This document shows positions 1 to 5,321 of a stretch of DNA of 5,579 nucleotides, piece after piece (position 1 is the first letter of the stretch; each line of letters opens with the position of its first letter). The stretch is from contig PLIQ01000049.1 in assembly GCA_003140115.1 (NCBI GenBank), positions 1-5,579 on the forward strand, in the 5' to 3' direction. The notes beneath the pieces are model-generated. The model was not told where the DNA came from. It saw only the letters and a list, made by a program, of their open reading frames with translations, and searched no databases. The DNA is from Actinomycetota bacterium. GTDB taxonomy: Bacteria; Actinomycetota; Actinomycetes; Streptosporangiales; Streptosporangiaceae. Position numbers and translations under genes: made by a program.

Positions 1-1
1 G

Positions 2-853
2 TTCGCCTACATCACCAATCAAGTTACACACACGATCACCGTGCTCAACACGGCCAATGACCTGGTGTCCGGGATCATCGACATCCCCCAGGGGCCGCCC
101 GAGTCCGTCTCGTTCTCGCCTGACAGCCGGACCGCCTACGTCAGCGTCTACGGGAGCCACTCGGTGCCTGCCGTCGTGTTCATCGATACCGCTACCGGCA
201 AGGTGACGGGCACCGTGCCGGTGGACACCATTACCGCGGGCCCCTCGGCGACAAGCCCGGACGGACTGTACCTCTACGTGGCGAACCACAACATGGTGCA
301 GGGCCATCCCCAGGATAACGTCCTGGACGTGATCGACTTGGCGACCAAAAAGGTGACCCACGACATCCCCGTCGAGCCGAACCCGCACTGGGTCGTATTC
401 GATAATAAAAACGGGCGGTTTTACGTTACGGATCACATGTCTACCGTCGTCACGGTCCTAAATTCCAACACTAACGCGATCATACCAACGATCGAGGTTG
501 GCGAGACCCCGTACAGCGCAGCCCTCTCACCCGACGGCAGCCGCCTGGCGGTCACGAGCTACAACGGCAACGCGGTCTTTCTGGTCAACACCGTGACCGA
601 CAAGGAGGTCGCGGATATCCCGGTCGGGGGGCTTCCGCTAGACATCGCGTACTCGCCAGATGGGCGCTACCTCTTCACGGCAGACAACGATGGCAACACG
701 GTCACGGTGATCGACACTGCGGATAACCGCGTCATTGCCGAGATCCCGACCGGGAAAGCTCCAACGAGCATCTCGGTGCTGCCCGACGGGCGCCAGGCAT
801 ACGTCACCGACGAGAACAGCGGCACCATCGAGATCCTGAACATTCCGAGGTAA
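2..853 (+). CDS. YVTN-family beta-propeller repeat protein, 5'-truncated by the window edge
   Basis: The reading frame is open from base 2 to the TAA at 851-853, so the gene begins upstream. A GTG at 41 is not a convincing start because the family pattern continues before it (FAYITNQ...TITVLNT). Seven repeat starts are visible (AYIT, AYVS, LYVA, FYVT, LAVT, LFTA, AYVT), each about 40-45 residues apart. Most repeats carry the family signature: a V-x-V-I-D/N-T strand, then a V/I-x-x-I-P-V turn, then SPDG before the next strand. The last unit, AYVTDENSGTIEILNIPR, is a half blade, as expected when the C-terminal strand closes a propeller against the N-terminus. This fits a seven-bladed (NHL/WD-like) propeller. 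Such proteins are usually secreted or surface-attached and act as binding scaffolds; no enzymatic residues can be assigned. Any signal peptide lies outside the window. The fold is secure, the ligand and role are unknown. Confidence 0.9.
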   Translation, partial: FAYITNQVTHTITVLNTANDLVSGIIDIPQGPPESVSFSPDSRTAYVSVYGSHSVPAVVFIDTATGKVTGTVPVDTITAGPSATSPDGLYLYVANHNMVQGHPQDNVLDVIDLATKKVTHDIPVEPNPHWVVFDNKNGRFYVTDHMSTVVTVLNSNTNAIIPTIEVGETPYSAALSPDGSRLAVTSYNGNAVFLVNTVTDKEVADIPVGGLPLDIAYSPDGRYLFTADNDGNTVTVIDTADNRVIAEIPTGKAPTSISVLPDGRQAYVTDENSGTIEILNIPR

Positions 854-885
854 GGGCAGTGCGGCAATAAGACACGACGCCGACC

Positions 886-1008
886 ATGGACCGCGCCCGC
901 CCTGAGTCAAAAATCAGCAGCCGGGAACTGGAAGTGGCACGGCAGCTCATTACAGAGGATGAAAGGCGGGAGCTTAATCGGCCAGGCCCGCGTCATGTAC
1001 TTCTTTGA
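886..1008 (+). pseudogene. 40-codon ORF with a Ku-tail-like or LuxR-HTH-like peptide (possible gene remnant)
   Basis: ATG at 886 opens a 40-codon frame ending at TGA 1006-1008, 32 bases after the propeller gene. No Shine-Dalgarno precedes it. The peptide contains PESKISSRELEVARQLI followed by TEDERREL. The stretch SSRELEVARQLI resembles the conserved helix before the C-terminal tail of bacterial Ku (double-strand break repair). It also resembles the first helix of LuxR-type HTH domains, whose hallmark is L-T/S-x-R-E-x-E-V. The expected continuations (WDP-x-x-Y-x-D in Ku, TNREIA in LuxR) are absent. I see the motif; its origin is a guess. Ku genes can lie near DUF4235 genes in actinobacteria, which mildly favours Ku here. 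It could also be chance. Confidence 0.2.
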
Positions 1009-1022
1009 GGCTCGTAATTATC

Positions 1023-1027
1023 GGAGG
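1023..1027 (+). promoter_or_regulatory. Shine-Dalgarno GGAGG before the ATG at 1034
   Basis: GGAGG lies 6 bases before an ATG at 1034, the spacing of a functional ribosome binding site. It is the best translation signal in the 854-1186 interval. An A/T-rich TAATTAT at 1015-1021 just upstream looks like a -10 element, but it sits too close to the Shine-Dalgarno to serve this start with a normal leader. Confidence 0.35.
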
Positions 1028-1033
1028 CACAAC

Positions 1034-1162
1034 ATGCCACATCGTGACGACGGTTACGAGAAACTGGCTCTGGCCCACTTTTCGTGTGGCGCTGGTGGCC
1101 GACGTGGCGCCCACGACGCGTGCTCGAACGGCATGGGTACGTCTGCCTCGAGCTCGCAGTGA
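1034..1162 (+). CDS. Small hypothetical ORF, 42 codons
   Basis: ATG 1034 to TGA 1160-1162, preceded by GGAGG at optimal spacing. The product starts MPHRDDGYEKLALAHF and then becomes rich in Gly, Ser, Cys and His (for example SCGAGGRRGAH), ending SASSSQ. I recognise no family, membrane segment or repeated cysteine pattern. The frame is also open upstream to 959 with no better start. It lies between the propeller gene and the broken DUF4235 gene in DNA that otherwise looks non-coding. Either this is a real short peptide or the Shine-Dalgarno is coincidental, and composition does not decide between them. Confidence 0.22.
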   Translation: MPHRDDGYEKLALAHFSCGAGGRRGAHDACSNGMGTSASSSQ

Positions 1163-1186
1163 CGCCGACCGGTGCTGGCGGCGCTC

Positions 1187-1423
1187 ATGATCAAGTTGCT
1201 GTACAAGCCGCTCGGTGTGGCATTCAGCTGCTGGGCAGCGCTGGCCGGTGCAATCTTCAAGCGGCTGTGGAAGCTCCTCGCGTGGCCGGGGGAGCGCCGA
1301 AGGCTACTGATGCCTACCATGGCGGGATCTAATTCCCACCGCCGGGGCACGATGCTCGGACTCGTCAAAAGCCGCTGTGGACCGCAGCGCTGCCGAGGGC
1401 GCAGAAGCTGGCCCGGCTACTGA
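1187..1423 (+). pseudogene. Frameshifted DUF4235 family membrane protein gene
   Basis: DUF4235 proteins are short actinobacterial membrane proteins of about 80-110 residues and unknown function. They typically begin M-K-x-L-Y-K-P-x-G, have one or two hydrophobic helices ending in a W-K or W-x-x-hydrophobic stretch, then A-P-x-A-T-D, and later V-K-A-A-V-D-R. Here ATG 1187 gives MIKLLYKPLGVAF, a hydrophobic segment, and IFKRLWKLLA. The homology then moves to another frame (GGAPKATDAYHGG, 1288-1326), returns to the first frame for MLGLVK (1352-1369), and shifts again for AAVDRSAAEGAE from 1371. A last switch would give the family-like ending WPGY before TGA at 1421. The first and third shifts coincide with a G5 run (1288-1292) and an A4 run (1367-1370). 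No strong ribosome binding site precedes the ATG. As written the gene cannot make a full protein. The identification rests on recalled family patterns in the right order. Confidence 0.72.
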
Positions 1424-1456
1424 ATACGGTCAGCGGAAGGCCGGATGCATCAGAGC

Positions 1457-1473
1457 CTCCGGACTCTCCGGAG
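1457..1473. terminator. Compact hairpin between convergent genes, possible terminator
   Basis: CTCCGGA (1457-1463), a CTC loop, and TCCGGAG (1467-1473) form a perfect 7-bp GC-rich stem. On the - strand it starts 14 bases after the stop of the NRAMP-type transporter gene (1487), and it lies in the short gap facing the end of the DUF4235 remnant. No run of T follows on either strand, so it is not a classical intrinsic terminator. Many high-GC actinobacterial terminators lack the T tract. A stem of this size can arise by chance, so its position is the main argument. Confidence 0.35.
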
Positions 1474-1486
1474 CGATTCGGATCGG

Positions 1487-2878
1487 TCAGATGCCGGTTG
1501 CCGCGGTGGCGAGCAGGGAGATGGCGGCGGCGGCCATGAGTGCGGTGGTGAGCCAGCCGAGGATGTTGGCGGTGTTGCCGTTGACATAGTCGCCCATGAT
1601 GCGCCGGCTGCCCGATACCCGCATGACGACCACGAGGAAGGGCGCGGCGGCGACGCCGTTGATGACAGCGACAAAGACTAGGAGCTTGATCGGGTTGACG
1701 TGCAGGAGGCTCAGGCCTGTGCCGCCGACAGTGCCAAGGGCCACCAGGCCGTAGAAGACGGGGGCTTTGCGGATGGACCGTTCGAACCCCCACTGCTTAC
1801 CGAGCAGGCCGGCCATGCCGACCGAGCCAGCGCCGGCGAGCACGGGGATGGCCAGCAGGCCGCTGCCGATGAAGCCGAGCGCGAACAGCGCGCTGGCGAA
1901 GTGCCCGGCGAACGGTGTGAGCGCCTGGGCGGCCTGGGCTGCGCTCTGGATGCTGGTCTTGCCGTGGGCGTGCAGGGTCTGGGCAGTGGCCACGATGATG
2001 GCGAACATGACCAGGTTAGAGAACGTCATGCCGGTGAACACATCCAGGCGGCTGGTGGACTGCTTGCGCCGGGCCCGTTTCGGGCGCTGCCGCTTCAGCG
2101 GCTGTGCCTGTGCGCCGCCCTCGGGCTCGTCGCGCATTTCCTCCAGGCGGTGGGCGCTTTGCCAGAAGAACAGGTACGGCGAGATGGTCGTGCCCAGCAC
2201 GGCGACCAGCAGCGCCAGGTAGGCCTTGTTCAGCTCGACATGCGGGATGAGCGTGTGGCTCAGGACACTTCCCCACTGATGGGTGACCAGGACCGCCACC
2301 ACCAGATAGGACAGCAGCGCGGCGCACAGCACCTTGAAGGTCAGCGCGATGCGGGCGAAGGAACCCAGCACCAGCAGCGTGGTGATCAGGACGCCCGCCA
2401 CCAGTGCCCATAGCCAGGTCGGCCCGGCGTGCAGGAGCTGCATGCCCGAGCCTATGGCGACCAGGTCCGCGGCAATGTTCAGGCCATTGGCCACAATCAG
2501 GGCGACCAGCAGCACGGCCAGGACTGCCCGGCCGACCCGCCTGAAGTGCTTGACGGCCAGCTCGCCCAGGCCGGTGCCGGTCGCCAGGGCCGTGCGGTCG
2601 CAGGTCTCCTGGACCGCGGCCATCAGCGGCAATGTCAGCAGGGCGGTCCACAAGAACGCCAGGCCGTACTGGGCGCCTGCCTGGGAGTAGGTGGCGATCC
2701 CGGACGGGTCGTCATCGGACGCCCCGGTCACCAGCCCCGGTCCCATCGCCCGCAGGTACTGACGCCAGACCGGACCCACGTTTCGCCTGGTCAGATCAAG
2801 TTCCGACCGCCTCGATGACCGCGCGGCACTGGCGCCGGCCGACGCCGCCCCGGGCTCCTCTTCAGGCCTGAACGTCAT
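1487..2878 (-). CDS. NRAMP-superfamily divalent metal cation transporter, non-canonical metal site
   Basis: This intact 463-residue inner-membrane protein has about 11 hydrophobic segments (roughly residues 45-64, 68-90, 116-145, 152-173, 181-199, 215-240, 283-300, 323-352, 373-392, 398-420, 435-460), typical for NRAMP/MntH-like proton-coupled metal importers. TM1 carries GASDDDPSGIATYSQAGAQ (residues 52-70), aligning with the canonical DPGN site, here DPSG. TM6 carries GTTISPYLFFWQ (229-240), where classical members have MPH. The methionine that favours Mn2+ and Fe2+ and disfavours Ca2+ and Mg2+ is therefore absent, so the substrate is uncertain. A basic, Arg/Lys-rich cytoplasmic loop (261-272) links TM6 and TM7, and DVFTGMTFSNLVMF (279-292) is typical of this bacterial subgroup. 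The start ATG at 2878 has only a weak GGGA 7 bases upstream; the first 40 residues are a charged, Ala/Ser-rich extension. It overlaps the sigma-factor remnant upstream by 17 bases. I see no metal-regulator box. Family certain, specificity inferred. Confidence 0.95.
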   Translation of the reverse strand: MTFRPEEEPGAASAGASAARSSRRSELDLTRRNVGPVWRQYLRAMGPGLVTGASDDDPSGIATYSQAGAQYGLAFLWTALLTLPLMAAVQETCDRTALATGTGLGELAVKHFRRVGRAVLAVLLVALIVANGLNIAADLVAIGSGMQLLHAGPTWLWALVAGVLITTLLVLGSFARIALTFKVLCAALLSYLVVAVLVTHQWGSVLSHTLIPHVELNKAYLALLVAVLGTTISPYLFFWQSAHRLEEMRDEPEGGAQAQPLKRQRPKRARRKQSTSRLDVFTGMTFSNLVMFAIIVATAQTLHAHGKTSIQSAAQAAQALTPFAGHFASALFALGFIGSGLLAIPVLAGAGSVGMAGLLGKQWGFERSIRKAPVFYGLVALGTVGGTGLSLLHVNPIKLLVFVAVINGVAAAPFLVVVMRVSGSRRIMGDYVNGNTANILGWLTTALMAAAAISLLATAATGI

Positions 2879-3311
2879 CAGGTAGTCCCGGCATGAGCGC
2901 CGCCAGTCCCCTGGTCACCGCAGGCAACCTCGCAGCCGCGATTCCTGGCGCCCCGCGCCGGTGAGCTGCCGCTCCGGTCCGATCCGTGCCGGGTGCCTCG
3001 GCGAGACCGGTGCCGGATGCGCGCTCCGGCAGGCCGGGCAGACGCGGGCGGAAGTAGCCGAGCGCGCGGGCGAGCAGCCGGGAGACGTGCATCTGGGAGA
3101 TGCGGAGCTGCTGGCCGATCTGGGCCTGTGTCATGCCGCCGTGAAGGCGCATCAGCAGGATCTCCTGCTCACCGCGGGGCAGCTTGCCCCAGTGCGCGGC
3201 GGGGGCCCGCATGCCGAGGGAGAGCCCATCGTCGTACACGGCGCCGTCGCTCGCCATCGCGGATGATTCGCCCCTCTGGAGTAACTCAACGGCCGGGCGC
3301 GGGCGCGCCAA
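2862..3311 (-). pseudogene. Truncated SigB/SigF-type sigma factor, only region 4 remains
   Basis: The frame encodes up to 149 residues from a TTG at 3311; an in-frame ATG at 3257 is a more credible start. Residues about 40-92 are unmistakably sigma-70 region 4 of the SigB/SigF stress and sporulation group: HWGKLPRGEQEILLMR, then GGMTQAQIGQQL and RISQMHVSRLLARAL. This part recognises the -35 element. Group members are about 250-300 residues long, with regions 2 and 3 before this. Here the match fades upstream of residue 37 and neither region is found on this strand, so the protein could not bind core polymerase or melt a promoter normally. The turn glycine of the helix-turn-helix (usually L-G-I-S) is arginine (LRIS), and MRF is MRL, both consistent with decay. 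The tail after LPERASG is low-complexity Ala/Arg/Gly. The TGA lies inside the start of the transporter gene. A short expressed DNA-binding protein is possible but unlikely. Confidence 0.85.
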
Positions 3312-3474
3312 CCGGAGCGGAGAGCTGCCAGAGGGCCAGGTAGCGAGTCAGAAGGCCGTTGCTCTCATCGCTGTAAGCTACGTCACAATACCATGCGGCG
3401 AGGCGGGCAGCATGGGCCCCAGAGGTGACGTAAGAAGTAATCTCAGGCCAAGTCAGGGTGGGCTGTGCGGCCAT
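3286..3474 (-). CDS. Hypothetical 62-residue ORF upstream of the sigma remnant
   Basis: ATG at 3474 reads to TGA 3288-3286 and overlaps the 5' end of the sigma remnant frame by 26 bases. The product (MAAQPTLTWPEITSY...) has an aromatic-rich middle (LAAWYCDVAYSDESNGLLTRYLALWQL) and looks more protein-like than the surrounding frames. There is no Shine-Dalgarno, the third-position G+C preference is modest, and I recognise no family. The frame is open upstream to 3606 without clear coding character. It may be a small protein, a remnant, or chance. Confidence 0.2.
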   Translation of the reverse strand: MAAQPTLTWPEITSYVTSGAHAARLAAWYCDVAYSDESNGLLTRYLALWQLSAPVGAPAPGR

Positions 3475-4062
3475 CAGGGTCGGGGGCGTCACCGTCGGCA
3501 GGCGTTCCCGGCAGGCACCGGTCCTGGATCCGCTCAGCACAATTCGGCATGATGCCCAGGATGTGCATGGAGCGACGACTCTGGGGAGCAGATAAGTCAG
3601 ATGCACTGGCCATTGTCAGCCGTCGAATACGCCAGGCCGCTGCTGTGCGCCGTGCTACTTGCGAGATCGATGGGGCACCTGATGGGACGCTATGCACCGC
3701 GGTCTCTGGCGACGGCCAGTAGGACATCAGCTGCGCGGAGACTGGGCTCTCTGCACAACTGGGGGCCAGCGAAAGGGCCGTGGATCACATCAGCCAGCCA
3801 ACCCAGCCGGCCACCCAGCCCGATACTGCGCAACACCCCCAGGAGGTGCAGTGTGAAGCCAGATCGTTCGTCAGTACTACCGGGACCCACCGTGCCAGAG
3901 GGTGGCAACTCCGGTCTGGGGACAGTGCGCGCAGCGCCGTGCGGAGGTGAGATGTCGGGATTCATAGGCGCTGATCACGCTTTGCGTGAGGTCCGCTCGG
4001 GCAGCCAGTTCTGTTGGCGAGATGCCCGCATCGCGGCGTCTTCCGCACGCTGCCGAGATCGG
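3475..4062. other. Stretch without a recognisable gene
   Basis: Both strands have open frames, as expected in GC-rich DNA, but none shows a family motif or consistent coding character. Two purine-rich Shine-Dalgarno-like sequences occur on the + strand: AGGAGG at 3841-3846, 6 bases before a GTG at 3853, and GGAGG at 3943-3947, 4 bases before an ATG at 3952. Both lead into the same frame, which then runs antisense through the Kup remnant and is therefore suspect. On the - strand a frame around 3690-3965 contains the segment LHLLGVLRSIGLGGRLGWLAD, mildly hydrophobic but not identifiable. Confidence 0.5.
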
Positions 4063-4500
4063 TCAGAGCTCAATGTAGGAACCCATGGTTACGATGCGGC
4101 GCTGTGGCAAGCCGAAGAAATCTACCGGGCTCTTCGACATGCGTGCCAGCAAGAGGAAGAGTCTCTTGCGCCACGCGCGCATGCCGGGATCGTCACCGGG
4201 GACGATGGTGATCTCGGAGACGAAATAGGTCGCGGTCTCAACATCGATCTCCACGGGGAGGCCCTCCGCGGCGGCCTGCCGGAGCGCTGCCGGCACGTTC
4301 TGGTCGTCCTGGAAGCCGTAGCGCACCGTCAGGTAGACGATCCCGTCGTCTTCGTATCCGAGGCCATCGACCGTGATCTGCTCAGAGCGGCCGACGTGCG
4401 GGACCGTCGCGGTCTCGACCGACACGATGACGACGCTGTCGTGCAGCACGTGGTTGTAGTTGACATTGTCGCGCAGCGCGAGCGGTGTGGTCTTCTTGCC
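4063..4500 (-). pseudogene. kup: Orphan C-terminal domain of a Kup-type potassium transporter (5'-truncated)
   Basis: Kup (KUP/HAK/KT family) proteins are proton-coupled K+ importers of about 620-660 residues: twelve membrane helices and a cytoplasmic C-terminal domain. Here only that last domain remains, about 145 residues. Reading from 4500 the frame gives GKKTTPLALRDNVNYNHVLHD, the conserved entry to the domain, then VVIVSVET, RYGFQDD with NVPAAL, YFVSEITIV, RKRLFLLLARM, PVDFFGLP and the conserved end MGSYIEL before TGA at 4065-4063. Upstream of about 4500 the frame stays open but the homology stops (a Thr/Pro/Arg-rich stretch) and no membrane helix follows, so the breakpoint is close to 4500. 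A GTG at 4449 could start a 128-residue product, but it is inside the conserved core and has no ribosome binding site. The intact domain end with no internal stop suggests a fairly recent truncation. It cannot transport K+ alone. Confidence 0.9.
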
Positions 4501-4521
4501 CGCGGTGGGGCTGGGTGTTGT

Positions 4522-4540
4522 CCTGTCCCTGCGGGGCAGG
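4522..4540. repeat. Hairpin next to the kup breakpoint and upstream of the acidic ORF
   Basis: CCTGTCCC (4522-4529), a TGC loop, and GGGGCAGG (4533-4540) form an 8-bp stem on the + transcript with one G-U pair. It lies about 20 bases beyond the point where Kup homology ends and 60 bases before the ATG of the acidic ORF. It could be a leader hairpin, a terminator-like element, or a trace of the rearrangement that removed the 5' part of kup. No T tract follows. Confidence 0.35.
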
Positions 4541-4584
4541 CTTAGGCCAATGCTTCTGCGCCGGACCGTGAATGTGCTCGCCCC

Positions 4585-4590
4585 AAGGAG
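4585..4590 (+). promoter_or_regulatory. Ribosome binding site AAGGAG that decides the start at 4600
   Basis: AAGGAG is a strong Shine-Dalgarno. It abuts an ATG at 4591, too close for initiation, but is 9 bases from the in-frame ATG at 4600. The start of the acidic protein is therefore placed at 4600. Confidence 0.65.
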
Positions 4591-4599
4591 ATGGCCAAC

Positions 4600-4890
4600 A
4601 TGACCGACAACGATACGACCGTATCAACGCCGCCCGAGGAAGAGCTGGCCCTGTCGCGCCCGCAAGAGCCGGGCACTTCCCAGCCCGCCGAAGATCCCAG
4701 GTACCTCACCAGAACAGGCGAGGCTGCCGCCGAGGACGGCTCGGTCGCTCCGATCATCGGTGGCCTGCCCGCCGTCGAGGGGTCGGCCTGGGATATCGGC
4801 GCCCCGCTGGAGGACCGCGGTGCGGACCTGGCTGGTGAGCAGGGCAGCCCACCGGACCAGGCCGGTCACGAGGACACACGCAGCAGTTGA
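4600..4890 (+). CDS. Small acidic, probably disordered hypothetical protein (96 aa)
   Basis: ATG 4600 to TGA 4888-4890, with AAGGAG 9 bases upstream, the best translation signal in the window. The product is strongly acidic: about 20 Asp/Glu against 5 Arg, with no Lys, Cys or Phe. It is rich in Pro, Gly, Ala and Ser. It begins MTDNDTTVSTPPEEE and ends HEDTRSS. A slightly more hydrophobic core, VAPIIGGLPAVEGSAWDIGA, lies in the middle. There is no signal peptide or membrane segment, so it would be a soluble, mostly unstructured cytoplasmic protein. Small acidic proteins of this style are common in actinobacteria and mostly unnamed; I do not recognise a family. It is divergent from the kup remnant and appears monocistronic. 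No convincing -10/-35 pair is visible. Coding status is supported by the ribosome binding site and sensible composition, not by homology. Confidence 0.55.
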   Translation: MTDNDTTVSTPPEEELALSRPQEPGTSQPAEDPRYLTRTGEAAAEDGSVAPIIGGLPAVEGSAWDIGAPLEDRGADLAGEQGSPPDQAGHEDTRSS

Positions 4891-5077
4891 ATCGCAGCGG
4901 GCGGGTGCGGCTTCGCCTTTGAGCGTCCACGCCACCGCTGAGCTGAAGCAGGCTGCTCCTCCACGTCGCAGCCGAGCCTTGCGACGCCTGAGTTCCTGTT
5001 CTGCACGGCGCTCACCGGACCAGGCGGGCCTGCCGAGGCCGCCCAGAACATGCCGTTCCGTGCTCACTTCGGGTTGG

Positions 5078-5092
5078 CAGGTCGCCGACCTG
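5078..5092. repeat. Perfect 15-bp dyad CAGGTCG-C-CGACCTG
   Basis: Seven-base arms around a single central C. Such a compact perfect dyad could be an operator for a dimeric regulator, but there is no adjacent gene whose start it would control except possibly the kinase-like frame about 230 bases downstream. Chance occurrence in GC-rich DNA is quite possible. Confidence 0.3.
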
Positions 5093-5257
5093 GCAGGGCG
5101 CAGGGCGGCGGCGCAGGGCGCCTCACTCATTGTGGAGGTTGGTCGTAGGGTGGCCGAACTGGTCAGCCGCGCCGATCACCGCCGGCGTGCGTGATGGCCA
5201 CAGTCAACATGCGCTACGCAGCGTGATGGCCGCTTGCGTTGATCCTCACCACGGTGA

Positions 5258-5291
5258 TAACCACGACCATGCCAGCACGACGCCGTGGTTA
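5258..5291. repeat. Inverted repeat TAACCACG / CGTGGTTA
   Basis: Perfect 8-bp arms at 5258-5265 and 5284-5291 with an 18-base loop, 31 bases before the kinase-like GTG start at 5322. A further partial copy, CCACGGTG, lies just to the left at 5249-5256. It may be an operator, a hairpin or chance; no T tract follows. Confidence 0.3.
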
Positions 5292-5321
5292 GAGTCCGGC
5301 GCCGGGGGGTAACGGGCGCTG

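Larger units (their letters stand above)
4891..5321. other. Stretch without a supported gene, with short repeats and dyads
   Basis: No frame on either strand shows a recognisable domain. It contains a perfect 15-bp dyad (5078-5092), three copies of GCAGGGCG at 5093-5100, 5100-5107 and 5113-5120 (the last two within a 10-bp direct repeat GCGCAGGGCG), and an 8-bp inverted repeat (5258-5291). A + strand segment around 5122-5190 reads LIVEVGRRVAELVSRADHRR, which is helix-like but too short to classify. Confidence 0.5.

Noticed and set aside
1700..2413. Long + strand frame of about 237 codons
   Set aside because: It is antisense to the transporter gene, which has clear family motifs. Its own translation is Gln/Ala/Gly/Asp-rich with no motif, a typical GC-rich shadow.
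2016..2651. Second - strand frame of about 211 codons inside the transporter gene
   Set aside because: Out-of-frame shadow of the transporter, rich in Arg, Gly, Pro and Ala with no motifs.
3690..3965. - strand frame with a mildly hydrophobic LHLLGVLRSIGLGGRLGWLAD segment
   Set aside because: No family recognised, no ribosome binding site and inconsistent codon character. Kept only as a remark.
3601..4545. + strand frame of about 314 codons, with Shine-Dalgarno-like AGGAGG at 3841 and GGAGG at 3943
   Set aside because: Its second half is exactly antisense to the conserved Kup domain, and its first half shows no family features. The purine-rich sites are noted in the description of that stretch but do not support a gene.
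4624..5130. - strand frame of about 168 codons opposite the acidic ORF
   Set aside because: No recognisable domain, no ribosome binding site, and it overlaps a + strand ORF with a strong Shine-Dalgarno.
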